A stretch of DNA of 64,000 nucleotides, taken from the NCBI RefSeq assembly GCF_014652395.1, contig NZ_BMYS01000004.1, forward strand, positions 109,226-173,225. The letters run 5' to 3'. Positions 48,537 through 58,690 of the stretch are shown here, piece after piece (within the stretch, counting starts at the first letter, position 1; every line of letters starts with the position of its first letter). Under the pieces are notes generated by a model that saw only the letters and a program-made list of their open reading frames with translations, was not told the DNA's origin and did not search any database. Made by a program: the position numbers and the translations under genes. Origin of the DNA: Advenella faeciporci. Its GTDB lineage: Bacteria > Pseudomonadota > Gammaproteobacteria > Burkholderiales > Burkholderiaceae_B.

Positions 48537-50476
48537 TATCGGACTCCCTTCGGTGGTTTCAGTGCATTCTCTGCTGCGGCCTTCAAGAAAGGATTCTTCG
48601 TCACCTTGCTCCATTCACCCAATAGCTTGAGCAAACGAACACTGCACTCTGTATCCTTGACGACTCCTTGCCAGCCCCCGACTACCCAGGCTCCGCATTT
48701 TTCCCGAGGCAGTGCTTCCAGAAAATCCAGCAAAGGCCCTTGCAGGCTCGGTTGAGCCTTCACGAGCACGATAAGCCCGTCAATGCCGTCCGGCTTGGTA
48801 TCAAAAGCGCCGGTACTCGTGATTCGACTACGCACGGCCTCAAATACCTTGTCAGCTTCAGGCTGAGCCAATTGCTTCAACTCTGCCTCATAGCCTTGTA
48901 CGGTCATCTTGCCGCCGAACAGCTTATCCACCACGCCCGCCAAATGCCCCAAGACGGAAACCGGCCCGAAGTAGTCCTTCTTATCCTTGGTGACGAATAG
49001 ATAGGGTCTCAAGTCCACACCCGCGAGCGCAGGTGTCAGCCGAGCCCAGTCGCACACCACATCCGATGCCTTCCATTCTGTGAGCATTGCGGTTTCTGAT
49101 GCCGGTAATGATTCTTTCGCCTGCTTCTTGTCTTCATCATCAGGCGAATCGCTGGGCAAAGCGGTATTCAGGTTGTCTTCCAAGAGCCGAAGATCTTCGC
49201 ACTGCCCTTGCGGATGAACTGCAGCCCCATAGGCAATCTGCTCGAACAGCTTCGGGAGGAAGCGTTCTGCGAGCATGAGCTTTGCGAGCGTCGGCAGTTG
49301 GATGTCTTCACCGAAGCCTCTGGCCGTTGCTGTGCGCTCGCGTAGCAACAGGGTATTGAGGAAGCGCTTGATCTGCCTTGGGTTTCCTTTCGTTCCACTG
49401 GCAAGAATAGGGCCAATCTGGTCGCTCAATACGAGTGCGTTATTGGCTTTTTCAGCCTGTTCGCCCAGTGCGGCTTTGAAGGTTGCTGCGTCCAGGCCGC
49501 CACTCATCCAAGGGCGTTTGAGTTTCTCGCGTGCGGCTTCGATGAGCCTTGCATATCCTGCATCCGTCTCGTCGAATTCGACCCCTGCCAGCAGCAAGGT
49601 CACGTAAATTCGTGTTTCAGCTTCACCTAGCGCCGGAATGCGGAACGGCACCTGGATAAGCTTTTCCAAGTAGTTGCGTGCATAGTCTCTCGGGCCGGTA
49701 CTATCTGGCAGATCGGGAAAATGCTTGCGCACCGCATACTCGATCATGGCCTCATCAGCCGCCACCACAAAAGCAGTACGCGCGGTGAAGACGAACAACC
49801 GAATCGCCTCAAGTGTCTCGATGGCGGTATCCGGCAAGCAGCGATCAAGGTCGTCGATCAATACGATAAGCTGCTTGACGCCAGCCTCTTCGAGCAATTT
49901 GTCGAAGGCCTTCCGAAATGCCTCTACCTCCTCGGGGACATTCGTTGCTTCGCTCGGCTTCAATATCCCTTTCACTTCCTCCAATGCTGCCGAGAGATTC
50001 TCTTTCGTGGCGAGCTTGGCAGGGTCAGCCAATACGGCTTCAAGAGAGCCGACAATGGACTGCACCTGATCAGGTGTTGGAATCCCAGTGAAAGCGGTGA
50101 CAGCCAAACCACCGGCTCGTTTGGCGACCTTCAACCAATCGATGCGGCGAAACACGTTCTTTACCGCACCGGCGGCCTTCGTCAGCGCAGGGCGCTTCTC
50201 GATCAGCGCGGTCACGATGCCTTCGATCAGGGCGATTTTGGCATCCTCGAAGCCCTGGAACCGCCAACCGTTGAATTTGAGGCATAGCACATCATCCTTG
50301 CCGTCCAGCCCGGACTCGATCATTTCGAGCACACTGGATTTCCCTGCGCCCCAATCACCATGAACGCCAATCGTGACTGGGTGGTCAGGTCTGGCGCGAA
50401 GCAACTCAATGATCGTCGTGGCAATAGCCTCGTTATTGAGCAGATCGACTTTGGTTTCGTTGTCCGTCAGAATCAT
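48536..50476 (-). CDS. qatA: Qat defence system ATPase QatA (KAP family)
   Basis: A KAP-family P-loop NTPase of 646 residues. Walker A GDWGAGKS is at 40-47, Walker B LIVLIDDLDRCLP at about 203-215, and GNPRQIKRFLNTLLLR is the KAP C-terminal signature. GGGAGGG stands before the ATG. It is the first gene of the leftward qatABCD operon; the 88-base gap to the hsdS gene can hold a separate promoter. Confidence 0.9.
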   Translation of the reverse strand: MILTDNETKVDLLNNEAIATTIIELLRARPDHPVTIGVHGDWGAGKSSVLEMIESGLDGKDDVLCLKFNGWRFQGFEDAKIALIEGIVTALIEKRPALTKAAGAVKNVFRRIDWLKVAKRAGGLAVTAFTGIPTPDQVQSIVGSLEAVLADPAKLATKENLSAALEEVKGILKPSEATNVPEEVEAFRKAFDKLLEEAGVKQLIVLIDDLDRCLPDTAIETLEAIRLFVFTARTAFVVAADEAMIEYAVRKHFPDLPDSTGPRDYARNYLEKLIQVPFRIPALGEAETRIYVTLLLAGVEFDETDAGYARLIEAAREKLKRPWMSGGLDAATFKAALGEQAEKANNALVLSDQIGPILASGTKGNPRQIKRFLNTLLLRERTATARGFGEDIQLPTLAKLMLAERFLPKLFEQIAYGAAVHPQGQCEDLRLLEDNLNTALPSDSPDDEDKKQAKESLPASETAMLTEWKASDVVCDWARLTPALAGVDLRPYLFVTKDKKDYFGPVSVLGHLAGVVDKLFGGKMTVQGYEAELKQLAQPEADKVFEAVRSRITSTGAFDTKPDGIDGLIVLVKAQPSLQGPLLDFLEALPREKCGAWVVGGWQGVVKDTECSVRLLKLLGEWSKVTKNPFLKAAAENALKPPKGVR

Positions 50477-50565
50477 CGCGTCCCTCCCTTACCAATTTAT
50501 TGAGTATTTGTAGGTGCCTTATCTACTCGACTCTTTGCCTAATTTTCGCAACCGTTTAAAAGAAA

Positions 50566-52944
50566 TCATCCATCAAGGTTTAATCTTGATTGCTGCACGG
50601 TTCTCGGTGGCAGTCCTTGAGGAATCATGTTCTCTCTGCGTAGCCAATCAAGCCATCGACCAAGCTCTGCCGGGGTGAAGCGTGCTTTGCGTTCGTGCCA
50701 GTTTTCGCGAACATCGGAGATGATCTGCTCATCCGTCGGTTGAACACCATCGATCAGAAAATCGTTCCATACCGCGAACAGTGTGGCGATGATCTCAACT
50801 TCTTCGGTCTTCTTGTCTGCCAGGGTGTAGATCAGACGGTCAAATTCAGTCTTCTGGCCGGGCGTCATCTGGGCTTCGGCTTTCGCTGCAGGCTCCGATA
50901 ATGCCGGCAAGCAACGGTACTCCGTCTTTTTCCTGCCGTTGGCCAAGGTCTTTTCATTGACCTCAAACCAGCGCTTGTCTTGACCTTGCCGCTCGAAATC
51001 ATAAATCCAAGTATCCAGTGGACCGGCAGCCTCACGCTCAGGCTTCAAATCCAAATCCAGGCCAATATGCGCTTGCGCCAGGTACATCACCTTGGCGGCG
51101 GCAGTTCTACCGAAATATTGGGCGGTGGCGAGCTTGTTGATCGCATAGCAACCGATGCTGGTGCGGTAGGTAGCCAAATCAATGACCCGGGCCTTTGATG
51201 GCGATGTTTGCTGAGTTTCTTTAGTCGTGTCGTCTTTTGATTTGGCAAGCATCAGCGCATTAAGCAGAGCGGCTTGCTTGCTGATTGCAACATCAATCTG
51301 TTGATCCAACGAATTACATAAGATCATCAGTTCGTCGATTTTGGCGACGATGCGGAGTTGTTCCTCACTAGATGGAAGAGGGATAGCTAGCTCCCTGACC
51401 TTTTCTGAATTCAAGTTCAGAACTACTGCACCCGCTGCTGAAGCCTCAAATGCTTTTTTGACAAATGAAGATGACAACAACTGATATAGATAGTCTTTTT
51501 CTAGTGCGTCAGATGGGCTTATCCGAAGCCATCCGTCGTGGATACAACCTTCGATTTTCGTTATATACGGGCGGCCAAAACTCATTGAGTTGGTAAGCAG
51601 AAAATCGCCGGGATAAACCATGCGAGTCTTTGAGAGACCCTCTCGGCGGATCTTCTCGTGCGTTGAAACTATATATTTACCACCCTGTTCAGTATCCCCA
51701 ATCTTTATCCAATTTAACCCGTCAGGATCGTTCGTGAGGAATGCCTTAATCGGGCGAGGAGATCCACCACGTTCAATAGCTGCAATATTGCCAAACCGCA
51801 CCCACTCCCAACCCTGCGGCAACGAATAAGGCTTTTCTTCCTCTGTCACTGGTGGCAAAGGTTTGGGCTTCTTGATCTTGCCTTCCTTCACCAGCCGCTG
51901 TTTCTCGGCTTCGATCTCTTTCAGCAGTTCGCTGGCGGGCTGCTCGTCCGGGTTTTGCGGGACGAGTTTGCCCATCACCGCCAGTTGCAGGATGGCCTTG
52001 CGCAGTTCGGCGACATTCTCCTTGACTGTGTAGAGCTCGCTGAAGTGTTCGGCGAGGAAGGCCTGGGCGCGTTGGTGCTGATCAGGCTTGGCGATGTTCA
52101 GCAGTTGCTTGATGGCTGCGGCATGAACGGTCAGGCGCGCTCCCTGCTGTGCAGTACGCAGTTTTTCCAGCTCATCGCAACGCGCCATCAGTTCGTCGAT
52201 TTTGGCGACGATCCGGTGCTGTTCGGAGATAGGCGGTAAAGGTAATTTCAATTCCGCAAACAAAGGCGTTGGCACACGCTTCTGGCCCGCTGACCCCGTC
52301 ATTTTTTCCGCTGTTTCGGAAATAAACTTTGGGTTCTTCAAGAAAAAAAGGAGGTAGCGCGGGTCAACTGCACGAAACGCGTTGCGAAATATATGGAGCT
52401 CGGTTGTTCCGGCGCCGATTCCACTGGGGAGATTGGAAAATACACAAGACTTTGCATTCTCAAAACATGGGGTAATTTTTGCCATACCGACATCGCCATC
52501 CGCGAAGTGTGTATAGCCTTTTTTTATCTCATTCCAAGGACGTTCCTCAAAGGAATGAAATTCCGAGTAGCCCTCTTGGATAAACGGCATGGGTACAAAC
52601 CCCGCCGGCATATCATCATCAGCATTGTTGCGAGGGTTGATAAGGCCGATGTTTCCCAATCTAACCCACACCCACCCCTGTGGCAATGCATAAGGCTTTT
52701 CTTCTTCCGTTACCGACGGCAGGGGCTTAGGCTTTTTGATCTTGCCTTCCTTCACCAGCCGCTGTTTCTCGGCTTCAATCTCTTGCAGCAGCTCGCTGGC
52801 AGGTTGCTCCTTCGAGTCTTGAGGCACCAGACGGCCCTGCATGGCCAGCGTCAGGATCAGCTCGCGCAATTTCTTGATGCCATCGGGTGAGGCAAAGGCG
52901 GTGTCGAAGTGCTTTTCCAGCAGTTCGGCGGTGTGCTTATTCAT
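50566..52944 (-). CDS. hsdS: Type I restriction specificity subunit (HsdS) with an extra C-terminal domain
   Basis: 792 residues, nearly twice the usual HsdS. Residues 1 to about 560 contain two target-recognition domains with repeated conserved spacers (LPPISEQHRIVAKIDELMARCDELEKL and LPSSEEQLRIVAKIDELMILCNSLDQQ), plus two near-identical segments EIEAEKQRLVKEGKIKKPKP that precede each recognition domain. After a linker (KARVIDLATYRTSIGCYAIN) follows a domain of about 200 residues that I do not recognise, with GPLDTWIYDFERQGQDKRWFE. It overlaps the YhcG-like gene by 8 bases. Confidence 0.9.
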   Translation of the reverse strand: MNKHTAELLEKHFDTAFASPDGIKKLRELILTLAMQGRLVPQDSKEQPASELLQEIEAEKQRLVKEGKIKKPKPLPSVTEEEKPYALPQGWVWVRLGNIGLINPRNNADDDMPAGFVPMPFIQEGYSEFHSFEERPWNEIKKGYTHFADGDVGMAKITPCFENAKSCVFSNLPSGIGAGTTELHIFRNAFRAVDPRYLLFFLKNPKFISETAEKMTGSAGQKRVPTPLFAELKLPLPPISEQHRIVAKIDELMARCDELEKLRTAQQGARLTVHAAAIKQLLNIAKPDQHQRAQAFLAEHFSELYTVKENVAELRKAILQLAVMGKLVPQNPDEQPASELLKEIEAEKQRLVKEGKIKKPKPLPPVTEEEKPYSLPQGWEWVRFGNIAAIERGGSPRPIKAFLTNDPDGLNWIKIGDTEQGGKYIVSTHEKIRREGLSKTRMVYPGDFLLTNSMSFGRPYITKIEGCIHDGWLRISPSDALEKDYLYQLLSSSFVKKAFEASAAGAVVLNLNSEKVRELAIPLPSSEEQLRIVAKIDELMILCNSLDQQIDVAISKQAALLNALMLAKSKDDTTKETQQTSPSKARVIDLATYRTSIGCYAINKLATAQYFGRTAAAKVMYLAQAHIGLDLDLKPEREAAGPLDTWIYDFERQGQDKRWFEVNEKTLANGRKKTEYRCLPALSEPAAKAEAQMTPGQKTEFDRLIYTLADKKTEEVEIIATLFAVWNDFLIDGVQPTDEQIISDVRENWHERKARFTPAELGRWLDWLRRENMIPQGLPPRTVQQSRLNLDG

Positions 52945-53977
52945 GTTCGCCTCCCAGTTCGCGTTCGATTTGTTCGATGCTGGGCAGGCTGGTTTGCAGT
53001 TCTTCAGGCAGGGATTCGATCAATTGGTATTCCGCCACACCGATGGGCTGGGTCTTGTCGCGCAATGCGTACTCGGCCACCACGGTGTTCTTGCTCTTGC
53101 AGAGCAACAGGCCGATGGTGGGGTTGTCCTGTTCGGCCTTGACCTGCATATCCACGGCGGTGAGGTAGAAGCTCAACTGGCCGAGGTGCTCCGGTTTGAA
53201 TTTCTCGGCTTTCAGCTCGATGACCACGTAGCAGCGCAGCTTGAGGTGGTAGAACAACAGGTCGATGTAGAAGTCGTCACCGCCCACTTCCAGATGAACC
53301 TGGCGACCGACGAAGGCGAAGCCCGCACCCAGTTCCAGCAGGAACTGGGTGATGTGCTTGACCAGCGCTGACTCGATTTCCCGCTCGTTGGCTTCCTTGC
53401 CAACATCCAGGAAGTCGAACAGGTAAGGATCCTTGAGGGCTTGCCGGGCCAGGTCAGTTCCCGGCGCGGGGAGACGGTCGGCGAAGTTGGTGATCGCCTG
53501 GCCTTCCCGCTCCAGCAAGCGGGATTCGATATGGATTTCCAGTGTGGCGCGAGACCAACCGTGTTCCACGGCACGCTGGGCATAGGCCAGGCGTTGTTCG
53601 GGTTGCTTCAGCTTGGCCAGCAACACCAGGTTGTGGCCCCAGGGCAATTGTCCAACAGATTGTTGGACAATTGCCGCGTCCGGCCAGGCGTCGGCGAAGG
53701 AACGCATGTACATCAGGTTGGCGCGGGAAAAACCCTTCATCTCGGGAAAGGCTGCCCTGAGGTCGTGTGCCAGCCGCTCGATGACTTTGGCCCCCCATCC
53801 TTGCTCGGCCTGCCGTTGCAGGATGTCACGGCCGATCTGCCAGTAGAGCAGCACCAGTTCGCGGTTGACGGCCAGCGCGGCCCGCTGCTGGGCACTATGA
53901 ATGCGATTCTTCAACTCGCCCAACCAGTTGGCGTAGCCTTCCGGAGCAGGGACGAGGGACACGGGCTTGTCGCTCAT
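52937..53977 (-). CDS. YhcG-like PDDEXK nuclease (DUF1016)
   Basis: 346 residues. N-terminal helical domain (NRELVLLYWQIGRDILQRQAEQGWGAKVIERLAHDLRAAFPEMKGF), then a C-terminal PD-(D/E)xK fold: DDFYIDLLFYHLKLRCYVVIELKAEKFKPEHLGQL, with the catalytic Asp and ELK. Genes of this type often sit inside type I restriction operons. It overlaps hsdM (ATGA) and hsdS (8 bases), so it is co-translated with them and may be a regulatory or additional nuclease of this complex. Confidence 0.9.
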   Translation of the reverse strand: MSDKPVSLVPAPEGYANWLGELKNRIHSAQQRAALAVNRELVLLYWQIGRDILQRQAEQGWGAKVIERLAHDLRAAFPEMKGFSRANLMYMRSFADAWPDAAIVQQSVGQLPWGHNLVLLAKLKQPEQRLAYAQRAVEHGWSRATLEIHIESRLLEREGQAITNFADRLPAPGTDLARQALKDPYLFDFLDVGKEANEREIESALVKHITQFLLELGAGFAFVGRQVHLEVGGDDFYIDLLFYHLKLRCYVVIELKAEKFKPEHLGQLSFYLTAVDMQVKAEQDNPTIGLLLCKSKNTVVAEYALRDKTQPIGVAEYQLIESLPEELQTSLPSIEQIERELGGEHE

Positions 53978-55452
53978 TCTATCTCCCCGCTGGTGGCCTT
54001 GAGCGCGGCCAGCAGTTCGGTTTTCAGCGCTTGCTGAGCGGCCTGCAACTGGCGGGTGATGGCCTGGTATTCGGCCATCAGTTCGTCCGGATCACCTAAT
54101 TCGACGGCCACTTCGTGCGGGTTCTTGCTGTCCAGGTTGTAGTTGCGAGCAGCCAGATCCTTGGCAGAGACCTTCCAGGCATGCTCGGTGGTCTTGCGCC
54201 CCGTGCGTTGCGGGCCACCCCACCAGGTTTTTTCAAGATCGAATTCCTCAATGGTCAACGGCTTGGAACGCGAATAGCTCTTGTAACCTGCCGGGTAGGG
54301 ATGCTCGAAGAACCATACGTCCTTTGTGGGGCCGCCCTTCTCGAAGAACAGGATGTTGGTGGCGATGCTGGTGTAAGGGGCGAACACGCCCTTGGGCAAG
54401 CGCACGACGGTGTGCAGGTTGAACTCTTCCAGCAGTTCGCGCTTGAGCGTAGTCTTCACCCCCTCGCCGAACAGGAAGCCATCCGGCAACACCACCGCAG
54501 CGCGGCCCGTGTCGTGCCTGAGCAGGTGCATGATCAGCGCCATGAACAGATCGGCGGTCTCGCGGGTCTGATGCTTGGCGAGGAAGTTCTTCTCAATACC
54601 ATCCTCTTCCATGCCACCGAATGGTGGGTTGGTGATGATGATGTCCACCCGGTCGCGTGGGCCATAGTCCTTGAAGGGGCGGGAAAGCGTATTGTCATGG
54701 CGGATACGGGTAGGCACGTCGATGCCGTGCAGCATCATGTTGGTCATGGCCAGCATGTGCGGCAGGGGCTTCTTCTCGACGCCGTGGATGTTTTCTTGCA
54801 GCAGCCGGTTGTCATCTGGCGTCTTGACCTGCTTTCTGAGGTGCTCGATGGCGCAGGTCAGGAAGCCGCCCGTGCCGCAGGCCGGGTCGAGGATGCTTTC
54901 GCCGAGTTTCGGGTCGAGGATATCAACCATGAACTGCGTGACCGCACGCGGGGTGTAGTACTCGCCCGCGTTGCCAGCCGACTGCAGGTCGGCGAGGATT
55001 TTCTCGTAGATGTCGTTGAACAAGTGCCGGTCGCTGGACGAGTTGAAATCCACGTCCTCTTCAATGGTATTGATCACCTGGCGCAGCAGCGTGCCGGACT
55101 TCATGTAGTTGTAGGCATCCTCGAACACCGAGCCGATCACCCGGCCTTGCGCGGACACACCCGCCTTGGTGGCAAGCTGTTTCAAGGAAGGAAAGAGGTC
55201 GTTGTTGACGAAGTCGATCAGCTCTTCGCCGGTCATGCCTTCCGGATCCTTGGCCCAGTTGCTCCAGCGAAAACGGCTTTGCAGCGGCGAACGGTAGCTG
55301 GACTGGGTCAGTTCCCACTCCTGTTCCTTGTCGTCGAAGATCTTCAGGAACAACAGCCAGCAAATCTGGCTGATGCGCTGGGCGTCGCCATCGACGCCGA
55401 CATCCTTGCGCATGATATCCTGGATGGCTTTGATGAGTGTTGCAAGTGACAT
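53974..55452 (-). CDS. hsdM: Type I restriction enzyme, methylase subunit (HsdM)
   Basis: An N6-adenine methyltransferase of 492 residues. SAM-binding motif DPACGTGGFLTCAIEHL and catalytic NPPF (ITNPPFGGMEEDG) are intact; the N-terminal helical domain starts MSLATLIKAIQDIMRKDVGVDGDAQRIS. AGGAAG precedes the ATG. It lies 25 bases after the hsdR stop. It is unrelated in detail to the hsdM of the gyrB island, so the chromosome has two independent type I systems. Confidence 0.94.
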   Translation of the reverse strand: MSLATLIKAIQDIMRKDVGVDGDAQRISQICWLLFLKIFDDKEQEWELTQSSYRSPLQSRFRWSNWAKDPEGMTGEELIDFVNNDLFPSLKQLATKAGVSAQGRVIGSVFEDAYNYMKSGTLLRQVINTIEEDVDFNSSSDRHLFNDIYEKILADLQSAGNAGEYYTPRAVTQFMVDILDPKLGESILDPACGTGGFLTCAIEHLRKQVKTPDDNRLLQENIHGVEKKPLPHMLAMTNMMLHGIDVPTRIRHDNTLSRPFKDYGPRDRVDIIITNPPFGGMEEDGIEKNFLAKHQTRETADLFMALIMHLLRHDTGRAAVVLPDGFLFGEGVKTTLKRELLEEFNLHTVVRLPKGVFAPYTSIATNILFFEKGGPTKDVWFFEHPYPAGYKSYSRSKPLTIEEFDLEKTWWGGPQRTGRKTTEHAWKVSAKDLAARNYNLDSKNPHEVAVELGDPDELMAEYQAITRQLQAAQQALKTELLAALKATSGEIE

Positions 55453-55477
55453 GAATACTTCCTGGGTCTAATTCTGG

Positions 55478-57868
55478 TCAGGCACGGTAGAGCTCTCGTT
55501 CGAGCTCGCCCACGGCCTGTTGGTATTGGGTCTTGCCGCCAAAGGCTCGCACCAGTTCGATCGGTGTGCCCAGGCGGTTGAAGGGGGCGATGGCGAGGAT
55601 TTGTGTTTCCTCAATGGCGGCCACGCCTTCGTCGGCATACTTGTCGAGCAGGGCTTCGAGCACCTTCTGCGCCTGCTCGCCGTACTTGGCGAAGTAATGG
55701 CGCTTTTTGACCTGCTCGGCCCGCTCCTTGCGCGTGAGTGGGGGTTGGTCCCAGGCCACGTGGCATAGCAGATCGAAGGGGTCAAAATCCTTGCCGGCTT
55801 GCTTGTCCACCTCGTCGGCCAAAGCCTCGAAGAAGATGCCTTGATGAGCCAGCTCGTCGATGATGGCCTGCTTCTTCTCGGCCTTGCTCCAATGGTGCAG
55901 GAAATCGTCGAGCGATGCGAACTCCTTGGCCAAGGTATTGCGAGTGTAGTCCTTCAGGGACTCGGTGATCAATTTGCCATTGGCGTCGAAGTACTGCACC
56001 CGTTCGGCCACCACCTTGACCTCGACATTGGCGACAACGTAACGGCGCACGTTGCTGCCTTCCTCGCCTGGCAGCGGTTCGGCTACGCCGCCAGGAGACG
56101 TGGGGTTGTCGTCCGGCGTGGGATAGGTGAATTCATCGTCAGGCGACGCCTCCCCATCCTCTTCATCTGGAGGAAGCGGTGGCTCGCCGGGGCCTGGCTC
56201 ATAGATCTGCACGGGATCGCCGTCGAAAGCCGGATCGGCGAACAGCTCGGTCGCTTTCTTGAAATCGAGGATGGTGAACCAGTACTTGTCAAAGTCCTCG
56301 TTGATGCGCGTTCCGCGACCGATGATCTGCTTGAATTCAGTCATGGACTGGATGCGCTGATCCAGCACGATGAGCTTGCAGGTTTGAGCATCGACGCCTG
56401 TGGTCATCAGCTTGGAGGTGGTCGCAATGACGGGGTATTTGCTTTCCGGGAAGATAAAGTTGTCCAACTCCATCTTGCCTTCTTCATTGTCGCCGGTGAT
56501 GCGCACGACATAGCGGTGGTTCTGCGCCACCAGGTCGGCGTTTTCGTTGACCAGCGCTTGGCGCATGCGTTCGGCATGGTCGATGTTGTCGCAGAAGACG
56601 ATAGTCTTGTCGAAGCGGTTGCTGGCTTTCAGGTATTCGCTGATCTTGCGCGCCACTACGTGTGTGCGCTGTTCCAGTACCAGGGTCTTATCAAAATCAC
56701 GCTGGTTATAGATACGGTCTTCGATCTCGTTGCCGTGCTTGTCGAGCATGCCCTTGTCGGGACGCCAACCGGTCAGGTCTTTGTCCAGGTCAATGCGCAC
56801 TACCTTGTAGGGTGCGAGAAAGCCATCGTCGATGCCCTGGCGTAGCGAGTAGGTGTAAATGGGCTCGCCGAAGTAGTCGATGTTGGATACGTCCTTGGTT
56901 TCCTTGGGCGTAGCGGTCAGGCCGATCTGTGTGGCGGAATGGAAATACGTCAGGATCTCGCGCCAGGCTGAATCTTCGGCGGCGCTGCCTCGGTGGCATT
57001 CGTCGATCACGATCAGATCGAAGAATTCCGGGCTGAACTGCTTGTAGATGTTCAGTTCTTCTTCGTTACCGGTGACGGCCTGGTAAAGCGACAGGTAGAT
57101 TTCATAGGACTTGTTGACCTGCCGCTTCTGGATCTTGGTCATCGCAGCGCCGAACGGCTTGAAGTCGTTGGTCATGGTCTGATCGACCAGGATGTTGCGG
57201 TCCGCCAGGAACAGGATGCGTTTCTTGGCACGCGACTTCCACAACCGCCAGATGATCTGAAAGGCGGTATAAGTCTTGCCTGTACCCGTGGCCATCACCA
57301 GCAGAATGCGCTTCTGCTCTTTGGCTATCGCCTCGATGGTCTTGTTGATGGCGAGCAATTGGTAGTAACGGGGCGTCTTGTTGCTGCCATCGCTGTAGTA
57401 GTCCTGAGCTACCAAGGCCTGTTGCTGCGTGCTCAGCCCCTGATGCTCTACCCACCATTGCCACAGCGTATCGGCACTAGGGAACTCATCCAGGCTCAGT
57501 TCGCGCTCGATCACACCGTCCTTGGTGATCTTGTTGTGGAACAGGAAGCCATCTCCATTGCTACTGAATACGAAAGGCACTTGCAGCATTTCGGCATAGC
57601 CGAGGGCCTGTTGCATGCCCGAGCCGATGGCATGCTTGTTGTCCTTAGCTTCGATGACGGCAATGGGCAGGTTGGGCTTGTGGAACAGCACATAGTCGGC
57701 GCGCTTGTGCTGACCACGTGTGTGCAGTTTGCCGCGCACGATGATGCGCCCATTGGTCAGCAGGAACTCTTCTCGCACCTGCGTTAGAACGTCCCATCCG
57801 GCCTTTTCCAGAGCCGGTGTGATGAACTTGGTGCAGATGTCGCGTTCGCTGAGCGTCTGCTTATTCAT
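55478..57868 (-). CDS. hsdR: Type I restriction enzyme, R subunit (HsdR)
   Basis: 796 residues, shorter than the other HsdR in the window. The N-terminal nuclease motif is [21 protein letters not shown], Walker [14 protein letters not shown], the helicase box DECHRGSA (DECH type), TATP, and motif [13 protein letters not shown]. An acidic Pro/Asp-rich linker ([18 protein letters not shown]) separates the helicase from the C-terminal domain. AAGGGG lies 9 bases before the ATG. It is the first enzyme gene of the leftward operon hsdR-hsdM-yhcG-like-hsdS. Confidence 0.94.
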   Translation of the reverse strand: MNKQTLSERDICTKFITPALEKAGWDVLTQVREEFLLTNGRIIVRGKLHTRGQHKRADYVLFHKPNLPIAVIEAKDNKHAIGSGMQQALGYAEMLQVPFVFSSNGDGFLFHNKITKDGVIERELSLDEFPSADTLWQWWVEHQGLSTQQQALVAQDYYSDGSNKTPRYYQLLAINKTIEAIAKEQKRILLVMATGTGKTYTAFQIIWRLWKSRAKKRILFLADRNILVDQTMTNDFKPFGAAMTKIQKRQVNKSYEIYLSLYQAVTGNEEELNIYKQFSPEFFDLIVIDECHRGSAAEDSAWREILTYFHSATQIGLTATPKETKDVSNIDYFGEPIYTYSLRQGIDDGFLAPYKVVRIDLDKDLTGWRPDKGMLDKHGNEIEDRIYNQRDFDKTLVLEQRTHVVARKISEYLKASNRFDKTIVFCDNIDHAERMRQALVNENADLVAQNHRYVVRITGDNEEGKMELDNFIFPESKYPVIATTSKLMTTGVDAQTCKLIVLDQRIQSMTEFKQIIGRGTRINEDFDKYWFTILDFKKATELFADPAFDGDPVQIYEPGPGEPPLPPDEEDGEASPDDEFTYPTPDDNPTSPGGVAEPLPGEEGSNVRRYVVANVEVKVVAERVQYFDANGKLITESLKDYTRNTLAKEFASLDDFLHHWSKAEKKQAIIDELAHQGIFFEALADEVDKQAGKDFDPFDLLCHVAWDQPPLTRKERAEQVKKRHYFAKYGEQAQKVLEALLDKYADEGVAAIEETQILAIAPFNRLGTPIELVRAFGGKTQYQQAVGELERELYRA

Positions 57869-57973
57869 AGGATGTAACCCCTTCCATGCTGGCTTCCCCT
57901 TGCGCTTGCTTGTCGTTAGATCCTTGACCTCGCGACTCTCGCAGCGATCTCATCCCCCATGTATCCATGACAC

Positions 57974-58291
57974 TCAATCCAGCACGATCAGAAACTCGGT
58001 CGCCAGCGCGGTTGGCTGAACATCCCGAACATTGCGTTGCAGCGAAACCAGGCCGTAATCCGACATCATCCGCAGGGTGCGCGACAGGTTTGGCACCTTG
58101 CGGCCGCTAAGTTCGGCCAGTTCGGTCAGAGACTTAGGTTGTTTGTCATGGATCAGGCGCAGCAAGCGACGATTGTCGTCCGACAGCGCCGCTGCCAGTG
58201 ATGCCAGAGACGGAAACCAAATGCAGGGCGTTTCGCTTCCCTTCGGGGGCGAACCTGCTGGCTGTCGGATACCCACAATGCAGCGCTTCAT
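57974..58291 (-). CDS. Small winged-helix DNA-binding protein (HVO_A0114-like)
   Basis: 105 residues. The C-terminal two thirds form a MarR/ArsR-like winged helix: SDDNRRLLRLIHDKQPKSLTELAELSGRKVPNLSRTLRMMSDYGLV. Such small HVO_A0114-family proteins often precede defence or toxin operons. It lies 105 bases upstream of hsdR on the same strand and is a likely regulator of the restriction operon. No strong ribosome binding site is visible. Confidence 0.75.
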   Translation of the reverse strand: MKRCIVGIRQPAGSPPKGSETPCIWFPSLASLAAALSDDNRRLLRLIHDKQPKSLTELAELSGRKVPNLSRTLRMMSDYGLVSLQRNVRDVQPTALATEFLIVLD

Positions 58292-58412
58292 GATCGCTAA
58301 TCCAATGACAAGTCGACTATTATATCAGTATCTGATCATCATCGTCGATCATAAATACCTGCTATAAAGGAAAAGGTAGAGGCAAGGGAATGGCAATCAC
58401 AGGTCAACGGTC

Positions 58413-58663
58413 CTACCCAAAAAGGGAAAAGGCCACCAGCGCCTCAGACGGACTTACACCACCAGACTGGCCGACGGTGCCAACCCGTCGATGTAATTCG
58501 ACCACGCCTGCAACATATCCCGCCGCTGCTCGGCGTACTCGGCCCGGTTGTAGACACAGCGCACCCCGCCAATAGTGTGGTTCAGCGCATTGTTGGCGAA
58601 GGGCTTGGCCAGGGTGCCACGCCCCGGCAGCACCCATTCGCTACCTGCCATTGCACCCAGCAA
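58413..58663 (-). pseudogene. P4-type integrase, C-terminal remnant with internal deletion
   Basis: On the minus strand GSEWVLPGRGTLAKPFANNA is followed directly by LNHTIGGVRCVYNRAEYAEQ and RRDMLQAWSNYIDGL. Both are segments of P4-like tyrosine integrases, but about 60-70 residues that should lie between NNALN and ALNHTIGG (with the catalytic Arg/His) are absent, as if lost by recombination at the repeated ALN. The Tyr nucleophile (VYNR) remains. It marks the right edge of the GC-rich island. Confidence 0.65.
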
Positions 58664-58690
58664 AGTTTTTTAATCGTAACTAGGCAATAC

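Noticed and set aside
54115-55449. Long open frame (444 codons) on the plus strand
   Set aside because: It lies exactly antisense to the intact hsdM gene in GC-rich DNA, where such mirror frames are common, and its translation has no recognisable domain.
55799-57787. Two long plus-strand frames (348 and 264 codons) opposite hsdR
   Set aside because: Antisense shadows of the intact hsdR gene; no family motifs and no ribosome binding sites worth noting.
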